Positions 53,701-62,299 of a DNA stretch of 64,000 nucleotides are shown piece by piece. The notes beneath the pieces were generated by a model, which saw only the letters and a program-made list of their open reading frames with translations, was not told where the DNA came from and made no database searches. The first letter of the stretch is position 1; each line of letters opens with the position of its first letter. Where the stretch lies: NCBI RefSeq assembly GCF_014207955.1, contig NZ_JACHLK010000001.1:372001-436000 (forward strand). The letters are read 5' to 3'. The DNA is from Acidovorax soli. Its GTDB lineage: Bacteria > Pseudomonadota > Gammaproteobacteria > Burkholderiales > Burkholderiaceae_C. Made by a program: the position numbers and the translations under genes.

Positions 53701-55125
53701 ATGCCCCGCCCCCACCTTGCCCTGCTGGCCTCGCTGGCGCTGCTCGCCAGCGCCGCCGTGGCTGCTCCCACCATCGGGCCCTGCCCCGTGCTGCCGGCCG
53801 ACCATGTGTTCAACACCCGCATCGACCAGTTGCCGGTGCACCCGCAATCGGCGGCCTTTCTGCAGACCATCAGCACGGGCAGCCGGCGCCTGCACCTGGA
53901 CCTCGGCCAGAGCGAAGACATGGCCAGCACCGAGTACTGGGGCATTCCATACAACGTGGTGCAGGGCAGCAAGATCACCTGGCCTGCGGTCTATTTCGAT
54001 GCCGACGGAGCTCCCGACGAGAGCGATTGCGCACGCGCCGACGGCAGCCTGGCGCGGCCCTGCACGGGCCTGACCAGCCCCGCGCGCCTGCCCTTCCCGC
54101 TGCAGCCCAAAGTGGAAGGCGGCATCAGCAGCAACAAGGCCATCTACAACGACCACCACATCCTCAGCGTGGACACCGACACCTGCATGCTGTGGGAGAG
54201 CTACCTGAGCTATGCCCGTGCCGACGGCGGCTGGGACATCTACAGCAGCGCCGCCTTCGACCTGCGCTCCAACGCGCTGCGGCCTGCAGGCTGGACCTCG
54301 TCGGACGCGGCGGGCTTTCCCATCTTCCCGCTGCTGCTGCGTGCCGAGGAGGCCAGCACCGGCGAGATCCAGCACGCGCTGCGCTTCACCATCCAGAGCA
54401 GCAAGATTCGCACGAGCTACACCTGGCCAGCGCGCCACCTCACGCGCAATGGCGACGCCTCGGCCGCCAAGCCCCCCATGGGCCAGCTGTTCCGCCTGCG
54501 TGCCGACTACCCCGTGCCCGACAACTACACGGCGCAGGCCAAGGCCATCCTCAATGCGCTCAAGCGCTACGGCATGTACATCGCCGATGGCGGATCGGAC
54601 ATGTACATCACGGGCGACCCGAGCCGGCTGTGGCAGGACGCCACCATCTCGCAGGTGCAGACCGTGCCGCACACAGCCTTCGAGGCGGTGGACCTGAGCC
54701 CCATCACCACGCGCGCGGGCTTCAGCGCCGACAGCGCGCGCGTGCCGCCCGCGCCCGGCGGCGGGCCCCTGACGCCGGCCAGCTTTTCGGGCACGACCGA
54801 GGGCACGGTGCAATCGCTGCGCCTGACCGGGCGCGTGCAGCCCGCATCGGGCGATGTGGGCCAGGGTGGCGTGGTCTATGTCGTGGCCGTGGTGCCCAAT
54901 GTGGGTGTGGCAGTGCTCTCGCCCCAGGGCTGGACGCTGTTCAACGGCGCCTCGACGCCAGCGCCGGCTTGGCAGGGCACGCTGGCGGCGTCGCAGACCG
55001 TGCCCATTCTGGAGCTGGTCAATGTGAGCAGCCTGCGCGGCACGCAGTTCTTCCTGGGCTACGGCACCAGCCTGGCCGACATGCTGAACAACGGCAAGTT
55101 CCAGCTCATCTATACCGTCCCCTGA
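53701..55125 (+). CDS. Secreted protein of unknown function, 474 residues
   Basis: I do not recognise the family. A clear signal peptide (LALLASLALLASAAVAA) is followed by a soluble region rich in aromatic residues. Notable stretches are VFNTRIDQLPVHPQSAAFLQ, YWGIPYNVVQGSKITWPAVY, NDHHILSVDTDTCMLWESYL and AKAILNALKRYGMYIADGGS. After a Pro/Gly linker (near residue 350) a distinct C-terminal domain of about 110 residues follows. Cysteines occur mostly in spaced pairs, suggesting disulfides. AGGAGA precedes the ATG. The 3' end overlaps the convergent hydrolase gene by 16 bases. Confidence 0.75.
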   Translation: MPRPHLALLASLALLASAAVAAPTIGPCPVLPADHVFNTRIDQLPVHPQSAAFLQTISTGSRRLHLDLGQSEDMASTEYWGIPYNVVQGSKITWPAVYFDADGAPDESDCARADGSLARPCTGLTSPARLPFPLQPKVEGGISSNKAIYNDHHILSVDTDTCMLWESYLSYARADGGWDIYSSAAFDLRSNALRPAGWTSSDAAGFPIFPLLLRAEEASTGEIQHALRFTIQSSKIRTSYTWPARHLTRNGDASAAKPPMGQLFRLRADYPVPDNYTAQAKAILNALKRYGMYIADGGSDMYITGDPSRLWQDATISQVQTVPHTAFEAVDLSPITTRAGFSADSARVPPAPGGGPLTPASFSGTTEGTVQSLRLTGRVQPASGDVGQGGVVYVVAVVPNVGVAVLSPQGWTLFNGASTPAPAWQGTLAASQTVPILELVNVSSLRGTQFFLGYGTSLADMLNNGKFQLIYTVP

Positions 55126-56114
55126 CGCAACAGGGGCGAGCACAGGCCCTGCTGCGGCGCCCTGCCCCACTGCTCCAGCCAGGCCCAGAGCTGTTGCACG
55201 CCATCGCGGCCGGGGCTTTGCAGGCCATGGTCGGCACCCGGTATCTCACGCGTGCACCAGGGCGCTGCGCGCCCTTGCGCCAGCCGCGCACCCTGCGCGA
55301 AGGCCGCAGGTGGCACCAGGGCATCCGCCCCACCCCATACCTGCAACACCGGCCAGGGCCCCTCGCGCAGGGGCCGGGCCAGCGGCCAATGCCACAGGTC
55401 ACGCCAGTAGCCCAGGCTGCGGCCCTGTGCGGTCGCACTATCGGGTAGACGGCTGTCGGCCTGCAGGCGGCCCAGGGCCTCCCAATCGGTCGCCACGCCC
55501 AGGCGCCGCGCTTGCAGGGCACCGGCTTCCTGGGGGTCCAACCCGCTCGACGACAACAGCACCAGGCCCGCGAGGCCCGGCACTTCGGGTGCCAGCGCAG
55601 GCAGAAGCTCGGCCCCTTCGGAGATGCCCACCAGGACCTGGGGCATGGCGGGCAGGCCTTGCGCCTGGCGCTGGCGGGCATCGGCCTGCAGCGCGGCCCG
55701 TGCATGTTCGCGCCAGGCCGAGAGGCGGTCGGCCTGCACGAATTCGGCGGGGCAGGCACCTGCCGCCGTACGGGCCTGGGGATCGACGCCGGGCTTGTGC
55801 AGCACCAGCACCTCGGCATGCAGCAGGCCGGCGAAATAACGGTCGGCCAGCGGCCCCATGCCGGCGCAGCCCGAGCCCGGCACCACGATCACACGGTAGC
55901 GCAGCGGTGCCGTGCGCGCGGGGCGCTGCAGGGCCCGCACACTGGCACCATCCGCCCCGGGCAAGGGGTAGGCCGCAAAGGCGGTGGCGGCCGGGGATTC
56001 CGGCCCGGGCGCTGCGGCGCAGCCGCCCACAAAAAAGGCCAGCACCAGGCTGGCCTTGAGGGCGCGGGTCGGGAGGGCGCAGGCCATCCCCGCTGCGCGA
56101 GGGGCACGACTCAC
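55110..56114 (-). CDS. Alpha/beta-hydrolase-like predicted lipoprotein
   Basis: A 334-residue protein (GTG start at 56114 overlapping the CsgG-like gene stop) or 325 residues if it starts at the ATG at 56087. Both give a lipoprotein signal (LKASLVLAFFVGGC). The body has an alpha/beta-hydrolase pattern: YRVIVVPGSGCAGMG, the nucleophile elbow VGISEGAEL, VLQVWGGADALVPP and IPGADHGLQSPG with the likely His. Substrate unknown. It is the last gene of the lipoprotein cluster and probably translationally coupled to it. Confidence 0.72.
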   Translation of the reverse strand: MSRAPRAAGMACALPTRALKASLVLAFFVGGCAAAPGPESPAATAFAAYPLPGADGASVRALQRPARTAPLRYRVIVVPGSGCAGMGPLADRYFAGLLHAEVLVLHKPGVDPQARTAAGACPAEFVQADRLSAWREHARAALQADARQRQAQGLPAMPQVLVGISEGAELLPALAPEVPGLAGLVLLSSSGLDPQEAGALQARRLGVATDWEALGRLQADSRLPDSATAQGRSLGYWRDLWHWPLARPLREGPWPVLQVWGGADALVPPAAFAQGARLAQGRAAPWCTREIPGADHGLQSPGRDGVQQLWAWLEQWGRAPQQGLCSPLLRQGTV

Positions 56115-57043
56115 TTGAGGATCAGCACCTGGTCGGCCTGGGGTGCGGGCATGGGCTGGCCGCCGCCCTGGTAGACCACGGGCGGTGGTGGGGGCGCGCC
56201 AGGGCGCACGCCACGCGCCAGGTGGGCGTCGGTGTAGCCCAGCTGGGTGGCCAGCTGTTCGTACACGCTCTGCGCCAGGCTGCGCGAGGTCTCGCTCATG
56301 ACCTTGGCGCGGTTGGGCGGGGCGATGTCGCCGCGGTTGGACAGGATCTTGGTGTCGTTGCCTTCGCCCTGTGCGGAGAAGGCGGCCTTGATCTCGTAGG
56401 TGCGGGTGTTGATCAACGAGAAGTCGGCCAAGAGCTGCAGGCCGTACTGGCGCGTGGCGCTGGTCGTGCCCTGCAGCGGCGAAAGCGCATCGGTGAAGTT
56501 GATGCTGGAGACCACGCCGAAGAGCACGTAGTCGGCACCGGCGAACTCGCCCTTCTTGATGCGCGCGACCACGTTGGCCACCTGGTTCTGCGCCTGGGGC
56601 GTGGCCATCTTGCCGGTCTGCACCTGGTTGAGCACCTGCTCGGCCTTGCTGTTCTGCGGCTTGCCGGCATCGAAGCCCTTGCCCTGCACCAGGCGGAAGT
56701 AGGTGCCCTGCAGCAGCGCGCCCTTGATGTCGTTGGTGTAGCCGCCGAGCTCGCGCTGCTCGATATAGCTGTAGCGGCCGGCCACGAAGGTGCCGCTGGC
56801 CTGCTCCGAGGCCTGCATGGAGTGGCTGCCCGAGCCGCCGTACATGCCGTGGCTGTGGCTGCCGCCCGCGCTCATCTGGGCGCTGCGCTGGTAGGCGCCG
56901 GCCACGAAGTATTCCGAGACCTGCTGGGCATAGGCCAGGTCGGTCACGGCGATCTTGGGGGCGGCATTCTGCGCCTGGGCGCCCGTGCCGAGGGTCAGGG
57001 CCAGCACGGAGAGTGCGGCCGCCAGGGTGGTTCTGCGTTGCAT
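56111..57043 (-). CDS. CsgG/HfaB-like exported protein
   Basis: A 310-residue exported protein with signal peptide TTLAAALSVLALTLGTGAQA. The body fits the CsgG/curli-assembly fold family (KIAVTDLAYAQQVSEYFVAG, ALLQGTYFRLVQGKG, ADYVLFGVVSSINFTDALSP and INTRTYEIKAAFSAQGEG). A Gly/Ser/His-rich loop (SAGGSHSHGMYGGSGSHSM) and a Pro-rich tail are unusual. It lacks a lipobox, unlike CsgG. It lies next to LpoB, whose fold is related to the CsgG superfamily, so the two may be functionally linked paralogues. Confidence 0.75.
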   Translation of the reverse strand: MQRRTTLAAALSVLALTLGTGAQAQNAAPKIAVTDLAYAQQVSEYFVAGAYQRSAQMSAGGSHSHGMYGGSGSHSMQASEQASGTFVAGRYSYIEQRELGGYTNDIKGALLQGTYFRLVQGKGFDAGKPQNSKAEQVLNQVQTGKMATPQAQNQVANVVARIKKGEFAGADYVLFGVVSSINFTDALSPLQGTTSATRQYGLQLLADFSLINTRTYEIKAAFSAQGEGNDTKILSNRGDIAPPNRAKVMSETSRSLAQSVYEQLATQLGYTDAHLARGVRPGAPPPPPVVYQGGGQPMPAPQADQVLILK

Positions 57044-57071
57044 GGTGAAGTCCTTTCAGTGCCGCGGCCGA

Positions 57072-57689
57072 TCAGCGCTTGCTGGTCTTGCGGATTTCCT
57101 TCTCGTCCTGCCATTCCACGGTGCCTTCCTGCACGTCGAACAGCTTGAGCGTGAACTTGTAGTACACGTCCTTGGTGGTGTTGCTCTGCTTGACGATGCT
57201 GGTCAGCTCGCCTTCCATGGTGTACTTGGCGGCTGTCATCTGGCCGACCTTGGCAGTGGTGCCCTGCTTGTACAGGCCGCTCTGGTTCTGGCGCTGCAGC
57301 TCGTCCACGCCCTGCTGCATCTCGTTGATGGAGCGCACGAAGCGCACCTTGCCGGACTTGACCAGCGCGGTCTGGATCGAGTTCATCACGTTGGTGGTGT
57401 CGATGTACTCGCTGGTCTTGTTCTTCACGGTGGAGATGGTCACCGTGGGGCGGCCCTGGAAGATGCCGGTTTCGAGCAGGCCGCCGGTCATCTTCTCGGC
57501 GATCATCTGCAGGTCGGTGGAGCCGAACTCGTTGGTCACCAGTTCCACGGCCTTGGCGTCGCCGTAGTTGACCTGGCGGTCGAAGCGCACGGTGGGCGAG
57601 GACAGGTTCTGGCAGGCCGAGAGGGCCAGGGTGCTGGCCGCGAAGGCCAGGACAAGCGCGCTGCGCTGGAGGGTGGTGTTGCGTTGCAT
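57072..57689 (-). CDS. lpoB: Penicillin-binding-protein activator LpoB-like lipoprotein
   Basis: A 205-residue lipoprotein (lipobox LALSAC, Cys at about residue 26). Conserved LpoB features are VELVTNEFGSTDLQMIAEKM, TGGLLETGIFQGRPTVTIST and NKTSEYIDTTNVMNSIQTAL with KVRFV, then AKYTMEGELTSIVKQ and YYKFTLKLFDVQEGTVEWQD near the end. In E. coli LpoB activates the peptidoglycan synthase PBP1b from the outer membrane and lies next to ycfL, as here. It is followed by the CsgG-like gene. Confidence 0.85.
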   Translation of the reverse strand: MQRNTTLQRSALVLAFAASTLALSACQNLSSPTVRFDRQVNYGDAKAVELVTNEFGSTDLQMIAEKMTGGLLETGIFQGRPTVTISTVKNKTSEYIDTTNVMNSIQTALVKSGKVRFVRSINEMQQGVDELQRQNQSGLYKQGTTAKVGQMTAAKYTMEGELTSIVKQSNTTKDVYYKFTLKLFDVQEGTVEWQDEKEIRKTSKR

Positions 57690-57718
57690 GGTGGGTTCTC
57701 CGGTCGGCGCTGAGTGGC

Positions 57719-58117
57719 TCAGCGCGGTTCTACGTTCATTTCCAGGCGCAGGTCGACTGCGGCGCTGGTGGGGGCTACGCTCTTGACGGTCTGCTGGCCC
57801 AGGCCGAGCACGCTCATCTGCTTCCACGACTCGCCGTCACCCACCTGGTTGCCCACCTGGTCCACCCACTTGAAGCGGTAGAACACGGTGCGGTCGGTGC
57901 GGCCCATGTTGGCCATGTCGGCCTGCACCACCAGGATGTCGTTGGTGCGCACGATGCGCATCTCGCGCACGGCGATGTTGTTGGCCTCGCCGCGCAGCGC
58001 CACCTTGGAGGCCACGGCGATCGGTGTTGCGGGGTCGTGCAGCTGCGCGTGTGCCGCAGCGCCGGTCAGTGCCATCACGGCGACGCCGATGGCGGTCAGG
58101 TGGGTGCGGATAGTCAT
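57719..58117 (-). CDS. ycfL: YcfL-like (DUF1425) exported protein
   Basis: A 132-residue exported protein. The signal peptide [18 protein letters not shown] is not a lipobox, although E. coli YcfL is a lipoprotein. DUF1425 features are [40 protein letters not shown] and [20 protein letters not shown]. Function is unknown but it is a constant neighbour of lpoB. It lies 29 bases upstream of lpoB. Confidence 0.82.
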   Translation of the reverse strand: MTIRTHLTAIGVAVMALTGAAAHAQLHDPATPIAVASKVALRGEANNIAVREMRIVRTNDILVVQADMANMGRTDRTVFYRFKWVDQVGNQVGDGESWKQMSVLGLGQQTVKSVAPTSAAVDLRLEMNVEPR

Positions 58118-58149
58118 GGATCAAACTCCTTGGGAAAACGGTCGTCGGT

Positions 58150-59703
58150 TCAGTTCTTGGCCGGGGTCACGGGCGCTTGCGCGGGCTTGGCTGCAGGCCG
58201 CGTGCGGTTGGTGGTCGTGGTGGTGGTCTTGGTCGTCGTGGTGGTGGAGACCGACGTGGTCGAGGCGGCGGGCACGTTGACGGGCGCAGGCGCCACCGCC
58301 GCCGTGGAGGCCGCGGCCGCCAGCTGGCCGACCGAGGCCACATCGCCCATGAGCACACTGTTCTCGTACAGGCGCAGGGGCACCAGGGCGTACTGGCCAT
58401 CGACCTTCACGGGCTGGGGCAGCGCGCGGCCGTTGATGGTCACGGTGTGCTCACCGGGCGGCAGGTAGCCGCGGGCCACGTAGACGCGGCCGGGCAGCAT
58501 GCGCCACATGCGGTCATCGGCCTGCTCGGTGGCCGAAGCCGCCACGGCACCCACGATGCCGCCCAAGAGGCCGCCCTTCTTCTGCAGCTGGTCCTGCATC
58601 ACGCCCTTGGCAACGGCGCGCGTGAAGCCGCGCAGCACCATGCCGGGCATTTCGTCCTTGAGGGCACGGCGTGCCATCACGTTCACGTCGACGACCTTCT
58701 CGAGCTTGAAATCGGTGCCCGCAGCCGACAGGTTGGTCAGCGGCGCGTCGCGCGAGGGCTCGATCACGGGGTAGGACACGCTCACCGTGGTCCAGCGGCT
58801 GCCCACGGGCACGGGCAGCGTGAAGGCACGGGGCTTGCGCGCCGGAGCGTCGCCGGCCTCGACCACGAACAGCACGTCGGTCATGCGCTGGCGGCGCTTC
58901 CAGGTGAAGCTGGTGCGGCTGTCCAGGCCACGCAGGCCTTCTTCGAGCACACCGGTCTCGGGCTTGAGCTCGATGGCCTTGCGGTAACCGGGCGCTGCCA
59001 GGCCGGGCTCGTTGAGCATCTCGTACAGGAAGCCGGCCAGGTAGTGGCTCAGCGCGTTCTGGTAGCCGTTCTTGAGGGCCAGCACCTCGGGGTCGTTGAA
59101 GGTCTCGACGGGGTAGCCGTTGAGCTCCTTGCCGCCTGCGCTGGCACCCTTGGACTTGGCTTCCTGCTCGGCGGCCAGGGTTTCCTTGGAGCGGAACTCG
59201 GCAATGATGGCCTCGCGTTCGTGCGTGCGCTTGATGTCCACGCGGGCGTTCTCCACGTCGCCCACGGCCACGCGGTTGAGCGCCAGGCGCGTGGTCAGCC
59301 AGACCTTCTCGTAGTCCTGGCCTTCATAGGCCTTCAGGCGTTCGCTGATCAGCGCCGCGCCCACGGTGCCCATGAGCTTTTGCGGGTTGCTCTTGGCCGT
59401 GTCTTCCCATTCCTTGACCTTCACGTCGGCCAGCAGGAAGGCGTTCGTGCTGTCCGCGTAGCGGCGGTCCATGCGCAGCAGTTCGCCGCGCTCCATGTTG
59501 AACAGCAGCGCGGTCTTCTCGTCCTCGGTCTTGGCCGTGGATTCGAGCTGCGCGATGGCAGCGGGAATGCCGCCACTGCGGCCGGCGCCCTGCACGTCCG
59601 AGGCGAGCTTGTCGTGGCTCTGCATCGTCGCGCAGCCCGTGAGGGCCGCGCTCAGCGCGAGCGCCCACAGCAGGCGCGGGCGGAATTGGGGTTGGGATGT
59701 CAT
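58150..59703 (-). CDS. COG3014-family lipoprotein
   Basis: A 517-residue lipoprotein; LAALTGC-like lipobox (here SAALTGC) places Cys at about residue 24. The COG3014 body contains FNMERGELLRMDRRYADSTN, LISERLKAYEGQDYEKVWLT, NVMARRALKDEMPGMVLRGF and a GGLLGGIVGA motif. The last 60 residues form a low-complexity Thr/Lys/Pro/Ala tail (TTTTTKTTTTTTNRTRPAAK) that could thread through the peptidoglycan. It starts the cluster COG3014-ycfL-lpoB-csgG-like-hydrolase. Confidence 0.85.
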   Translation of the reverse strand: MTSQPQFRPRLLWALALSAALTGCATMQSHDKLASDVQGAGRSGGIPAAIAQLESTAKTEDEKTALLFNMERGELLRMDRRYADSTNAFLLADVKVKEWEDTAKSNPQKLMGTVGAALISERLKAYEGQDYEKVWLTTRLALNRVAVGDVENARVDIKRTHEREAIIAEFRSKETLAAEQEAKSKGASAGGKELNGYPVETFNDPEVLALKNGYQNALSHYLAGFLYEMLNEPGLAAPGYRKAIELKPETGVLEEGLRGLDSRTSFTWKRRQRMTDVLFVVEAGDAPARKPRAFTLPVPVGSRWTTVSVSYPVIEPSRDAPLTNLSAAGTDFKLEKVVDVNVMARRALKDEMPGMVLRGFTRAVAKGVMQDQLQKKGGLLGGIVGAVAASATEQADDRMWRMLPGRVYVARGYLPPGEHTVTINGRALPQPVKVDGQYALVPLRLYENSVLMGDVASVGQLAAAASTAAVAPAPVNVPAASTTSVSTTTTTKTTTTTTNRTRPAAKPAQAPVTPAKN

Positions 59704-60024
59704 GGATACTCCTTGCAAATGGATCGGGTGCTCACCAGAAAACCCCGGGCGACGCGCCCTGCCACGGGAATGCTGCGGCGGGCACCCGAAGAGGTACCGC
59801 ACGCGGCATGCCGCTGGCGAGGGAGGATGTCGACCGGACAAGGAAGGCTGTGCAGGCCCGAGCGCTCCCTCCTGGCGCTGGTCCTCGCTGCTGCTGCTGC
59901 AAGCCCCCTGTGGCTTTGAATTTCTAGGTTCTTGTGTGGTTGGTAGCCAGGGCGCAATGTAGCAAAAGGATGTATCTTTTCTGTAACCGCCAGGGGCTGG
60001 GAAAAACAGTTGTAGCGGTGCATT
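59704..60024 (-). promoter_or_regulatory. Leader and promoter region of the lipoprotein cluster
   Basis: This 321-base stretch has no credible gene. AAGGAG lies just before the COG3014 ATG. On the minus strand, TTACAG (59986-59981) and TGC-TACATT (-10 part 59961-59956) form a possible promoter with a long 19-base spacer partly offset by the extended TGC element. It would give a leader of about 245 bases. Confidence 0.45.
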
Positions 60025-60777
60025 TCAGACCCCCTTTTCCCGCAGCAGCGGCAGGCGGTAGAGCCACACCACGCGGCCGCCGGGCACGCGCAGCTGGGCA
60101 CTGGGCAGCAGGCCGGGCACGGCGAACTCCAGGCTCACCAGCCAGCTGCCGGCCGGCATCTCGGCCTGGGCCTTGGCCGCGGCGCGGTCCATGCTCTCGG
60201 GGCGCTGGAACAGGTAGACCATCTGGTAGCCGCTCCAGTCGGCGGCCCACATGTCGCCGCGGCGCACCTGGGCCCAGCGGCAGCGCAGTGCGCAGGCCAG
60301 GCGCAGCGGCCAGCTCCACTCCAACCCCTCCAAGCGGGCATCGGGATAGGCATGGCGCAGGGCGATGAGCCCGTCGCCCACGCCGCAGCCGGCATCGAGC
60401 ACGCGTGCCCCGCGCGCCAGGGGCGCCTGCACGGCCAGGGCCTGCAGCGCGTGGTGCGGGGTCGGGAACAGCGGCGCATCGCGCCAGGCATTGAGCGGGT
60501 ACACCAGCAGCAACAGCGCCAGCGGCACCAGCCAGGCCCAGGCCGGCAGGCTGGCCATGCCCGTGAGCGCCAGCGACAGCGGGAAGCCCAGCGCAATCAG
60601 CCCACGCCGCCACCAGCTGGCCCCCAGCACACTGGCCGCCGTGCCCAGCAGGCTGGCCGCGACCAGCGCCGCCACGGGCGGCACGGCGCGCAACAGGCTG
60701 AGGTACAGCAGCCAGGCACCCGCCCACGCCAGCAGCGCGGGGAGAGGCCAGGGCAGCAGGCGCAATGGCATATGCAT
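60025..60777 (-). CDS. Membrane-anchored class I SAM-dependent methyltransferase
   Basis: A 250-residue protein. The N-terminal 90 or so residues contain about four hydrophobic segments (LPWPLPALLAWAGAWLLYLS, VPPVAALVAASLLGTAASVL, LIALGFPLSLALTGMASL, and WLVPLALLLLVYPL). The rest is a compact methyltransferase with motif I VLDAGCGVGDGL, EGLEWSWPLRLACALR and MVYLFQRPESM. The substrate is unknown; lipid or membrane-protein targets are plausible. The start at 60777 overlaps the stop of a 50-codon ORF (TAATG); a second start is two codons later. Confidence 0.8.
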   Translation of the reverse strand: MHMPLRLLPWPLPALLAWAGAWLLYLSLLRAVPPVAALVAASLLGTAASVLGASWWRRGLIALGFPLSLALTGMASLPAWAWLVPLALLLLVYPLNAWRDAPLFPTPHHALQALAVQAPLARGARVLDAGCGVGDGLIALRHAYPDARLEGLEWSWPLRLACALRCRWAQVRRGDMWAADWSGYQMVYLFQRPESMDRAAAKAQAEMPAGSWLVSLEFAVPGLLPSAQLRVPGGRVVWLYRLPLLREKGV

Positions 60778-60929
60778 TACAGGCCCAGAAGGCCTTGCAG
60801 GAAGGAGTGGGCAGCGCCCGGGACGACCAAGCCCACAGTCTGCGCGCAAATCGCGCAAACGGCCATGCCCACCAGCCCTGTGACCAGGGCGGCTGAATGC
60901 AGTGACGGCAGGCGGCTTGCGCGGGGCAT
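60777..60929 (-). CDS. Candidate 50-residue membrane peptide coupled to the methyltransferase
   Basis: ATG at 60929 is preceded by GGAGAG at a good distance. The 50 codons encode a basic N-terminus (MPRASRLPSLHSAALVTG) and one hydrophobic stretch (LVGMAVCAICAQTVGLVV) with Cys-x2-Cys, ending LQGLLGL. The TAA stop overlaps the methyltransferase ATG, an arrangement typical of coupled genes. It may be a small membrane protein or a translated leader. No family recognised. Confidence 0.5.
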   Translation of the reverse strand: MPRASRLPSLHSAALVTGLVGMAVCAICAQTVGLVVPGAAHSFLQGLLGL

Positions 60930-61100
60930 GGAACTCTCCAGAACTCCCCCGGAGCGCATGCCCCGGGATGGAATGGAGCGCAGTGTAGGGCGGCATGGCG
61001 CGCTGCAACACGCCTGTGCAAGCCGCCGCAGCACGATTGTGTGCACTTTGTCACGTGGCCCCATGCGAAGGGGCCTCTGCCCACCCCTGGCGGGTGTTGC
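60930..61100. other. Intergenic region between parB and the methyltransferase unit
   Basis: This 171-base gap lies between the parB stop and the small peptide gene. GGCCCC-ATGCGAA-GGGGCC (61057-61075) forms a hairpin about 25 bases past the parB stop but lacks a T-run. No gene is visible. Confidence 0.4.
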
Positions 61101-62018
61101 CTAGCGTCGCAGGCGGTCAATCAGGCCGTTCAACGCCTCGATCGAGCCGAACTGGATGGCCAGTTCGCCCATGTCTTCCACCTTGCCGCCCCGCTTCACG
61201 CGCTTTTTCACGCGCACCTCGACCTCGGCCATGAGCAGGTCGGACAGCTCTTCCTCGACGCGGCGCAGGTCGCGCGACTTTTCCTTCTTGGGCTTTTGCG
61301 GCACCAGGCTGAACTCGGCGCCGATCTTCTTGACCAGGGCCTCGGCCTCGCGCACCGACATCTTCTTGGCCGCGATCTGGTTGCCGGCCGTGATCTGCGC
61401 GGCCCGCTCCAGCGACAGCAACGCGCGCGCATGGCCCATGTCCAGGTCGCCCGCCATGAGCATGGTCTGCACCGGCTCGGCCAGGTTCAACAGGCGCAGC
61501 AGGTTGCTCGCGGCGCTGCGCGAGCGGCCCACGGCCTGCGCCGCCAGCTCGTGCGTGAGCCCGAACTCGCGGATCAGGCGCTGCAGGCCATGGGCCTCTT
61601 CGAGCGGGTTCAGGTCCTCGCGCTGGATGTTCTCGATGAGGGCCATCGCGGCCGCAGCCTCGTTGGGCACATCGCGCACCAGCACCGGCACCGTGTCCAG
61701 GCCCGCCAGGCGCGCGGCCCGGAAGCGCCGCTCGCCGGCAATGATTTCGTACCTGCCGGCGTTCTCGCCATCGGCCAAGCGGCGCACCAGGATGGGCTGC
61801 ATGATGCCCTGGGCCTTGATGCTCTCGGCCAGCTCGTAGAGCGCGCCCTCGTCCATGCGCGTGCGCGGCTGGTACATGCCGGGCACCATCTCGGCCAGCG
61901 GCAGGGTGCTGGGCAGGCCCGCTTCGACGGCCTGGGCCTTCTCGGTGGCTTCGCTGACCTTGGGGCCGAGCAGGGCTTCGAGGCCGCGTCCGAGGCCCTT
62001 GGGTTTTTTGGTGACCAT
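61101..62018 (-). CDS. parB: Chromosome partitioning protein ParB
   Basis: A 305-residue ParB/Spo0J. The N-terminus KKPKGLGRGLEALLGPKVSE is typical. The CTPase/ParB domain has QPRTRMDEGALYELAESIKA, GERRFRAARLAGLDTVPVLV (the GERR box) and ENIQREDLNPLEEAHGLQRL. The helix-turn-helix is LTHELAAQAVGRSRSAASNL, and the C-terminal dimerisation region ends LNGLIDRLRR. It binds parS sites near the origin and loads SMC. Separated from parA by three small genes. Confidence 0.95.
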   Translation of the reverse strand: MVTKKPKGLGRGLEALLGPKVSEATEKAQAVEAGLPSTLPLAEMVPGMYQPRTRMDEGALYELAESIKAQGIMQPILVRRLADGENAGRYEIIAGERRFRAARLAGLDTVPVLVRDVPNEAAAAMALIENIQREDLNPLEEAHGLQRLIREFGLTHELAAQAVGRSRSAASNLLRLLNLAEPVQTMLMAGDLDMGHARALLSLERAAQITAGNQIAAKKMSVREAEALVKKIGAEFSLVPQKPKKEKSRDLRRVEEELSDLLMAEVEVRVKKRVKRGGKVEDMGELAIQFGSIEALNGLIDRLRR

Positions 62019-62032
62019 GGTGAATTGATTGC

Positions 62033-62299
62033 TTATTTTTGGAGAGAGTCGAGAGGGGCCGCAGCACCCGCGCGGCCAGGCAGTCTGCGCCGCCGGGCAA
62101 ACCGCAGGCCTATGCCCAGCACCAGGGCCGCCAATACGGCTGCCAGGAACAGTTTGCCCAGGATCACGGCCAGGGGAACTCCCGCCAGGCTTGCCACACC
62201 GGCCAGCAGTTCCAGCATCCCGCCCAGCTCGTAGCCCAGCCGCTGGGCCCAGGACTGGCGGGGCGCAGCGGAAGAGGCGTTGGAAAACCAGGACATCAT
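62033..62299 (-). CDS. Small membrane protein of unknown function
   Basis: An 88-residue protein with an N-terminal polar segment and two adjacent hydrophobic stretches (MLELLAGVASLAGVPLAVIL and LFLAAVLAALVLGIGL), then a strongly basic RFARRRRLPGR that should lie in the cytoplasm. Family not recognised. The start overlaps the cupin-gene stop (ATGA at 62296-62299), and parB begins 14 bases downstream. Confidence 0.65.
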   Translation of the reverse strand: MMSWFSNASSAAPRQSWAQRLGYELGGMLELLAGVASLAGVPLAVILGKLFLAAVLAALVLGIGLRFARRRRLPGRAGAAAPLDSLQK

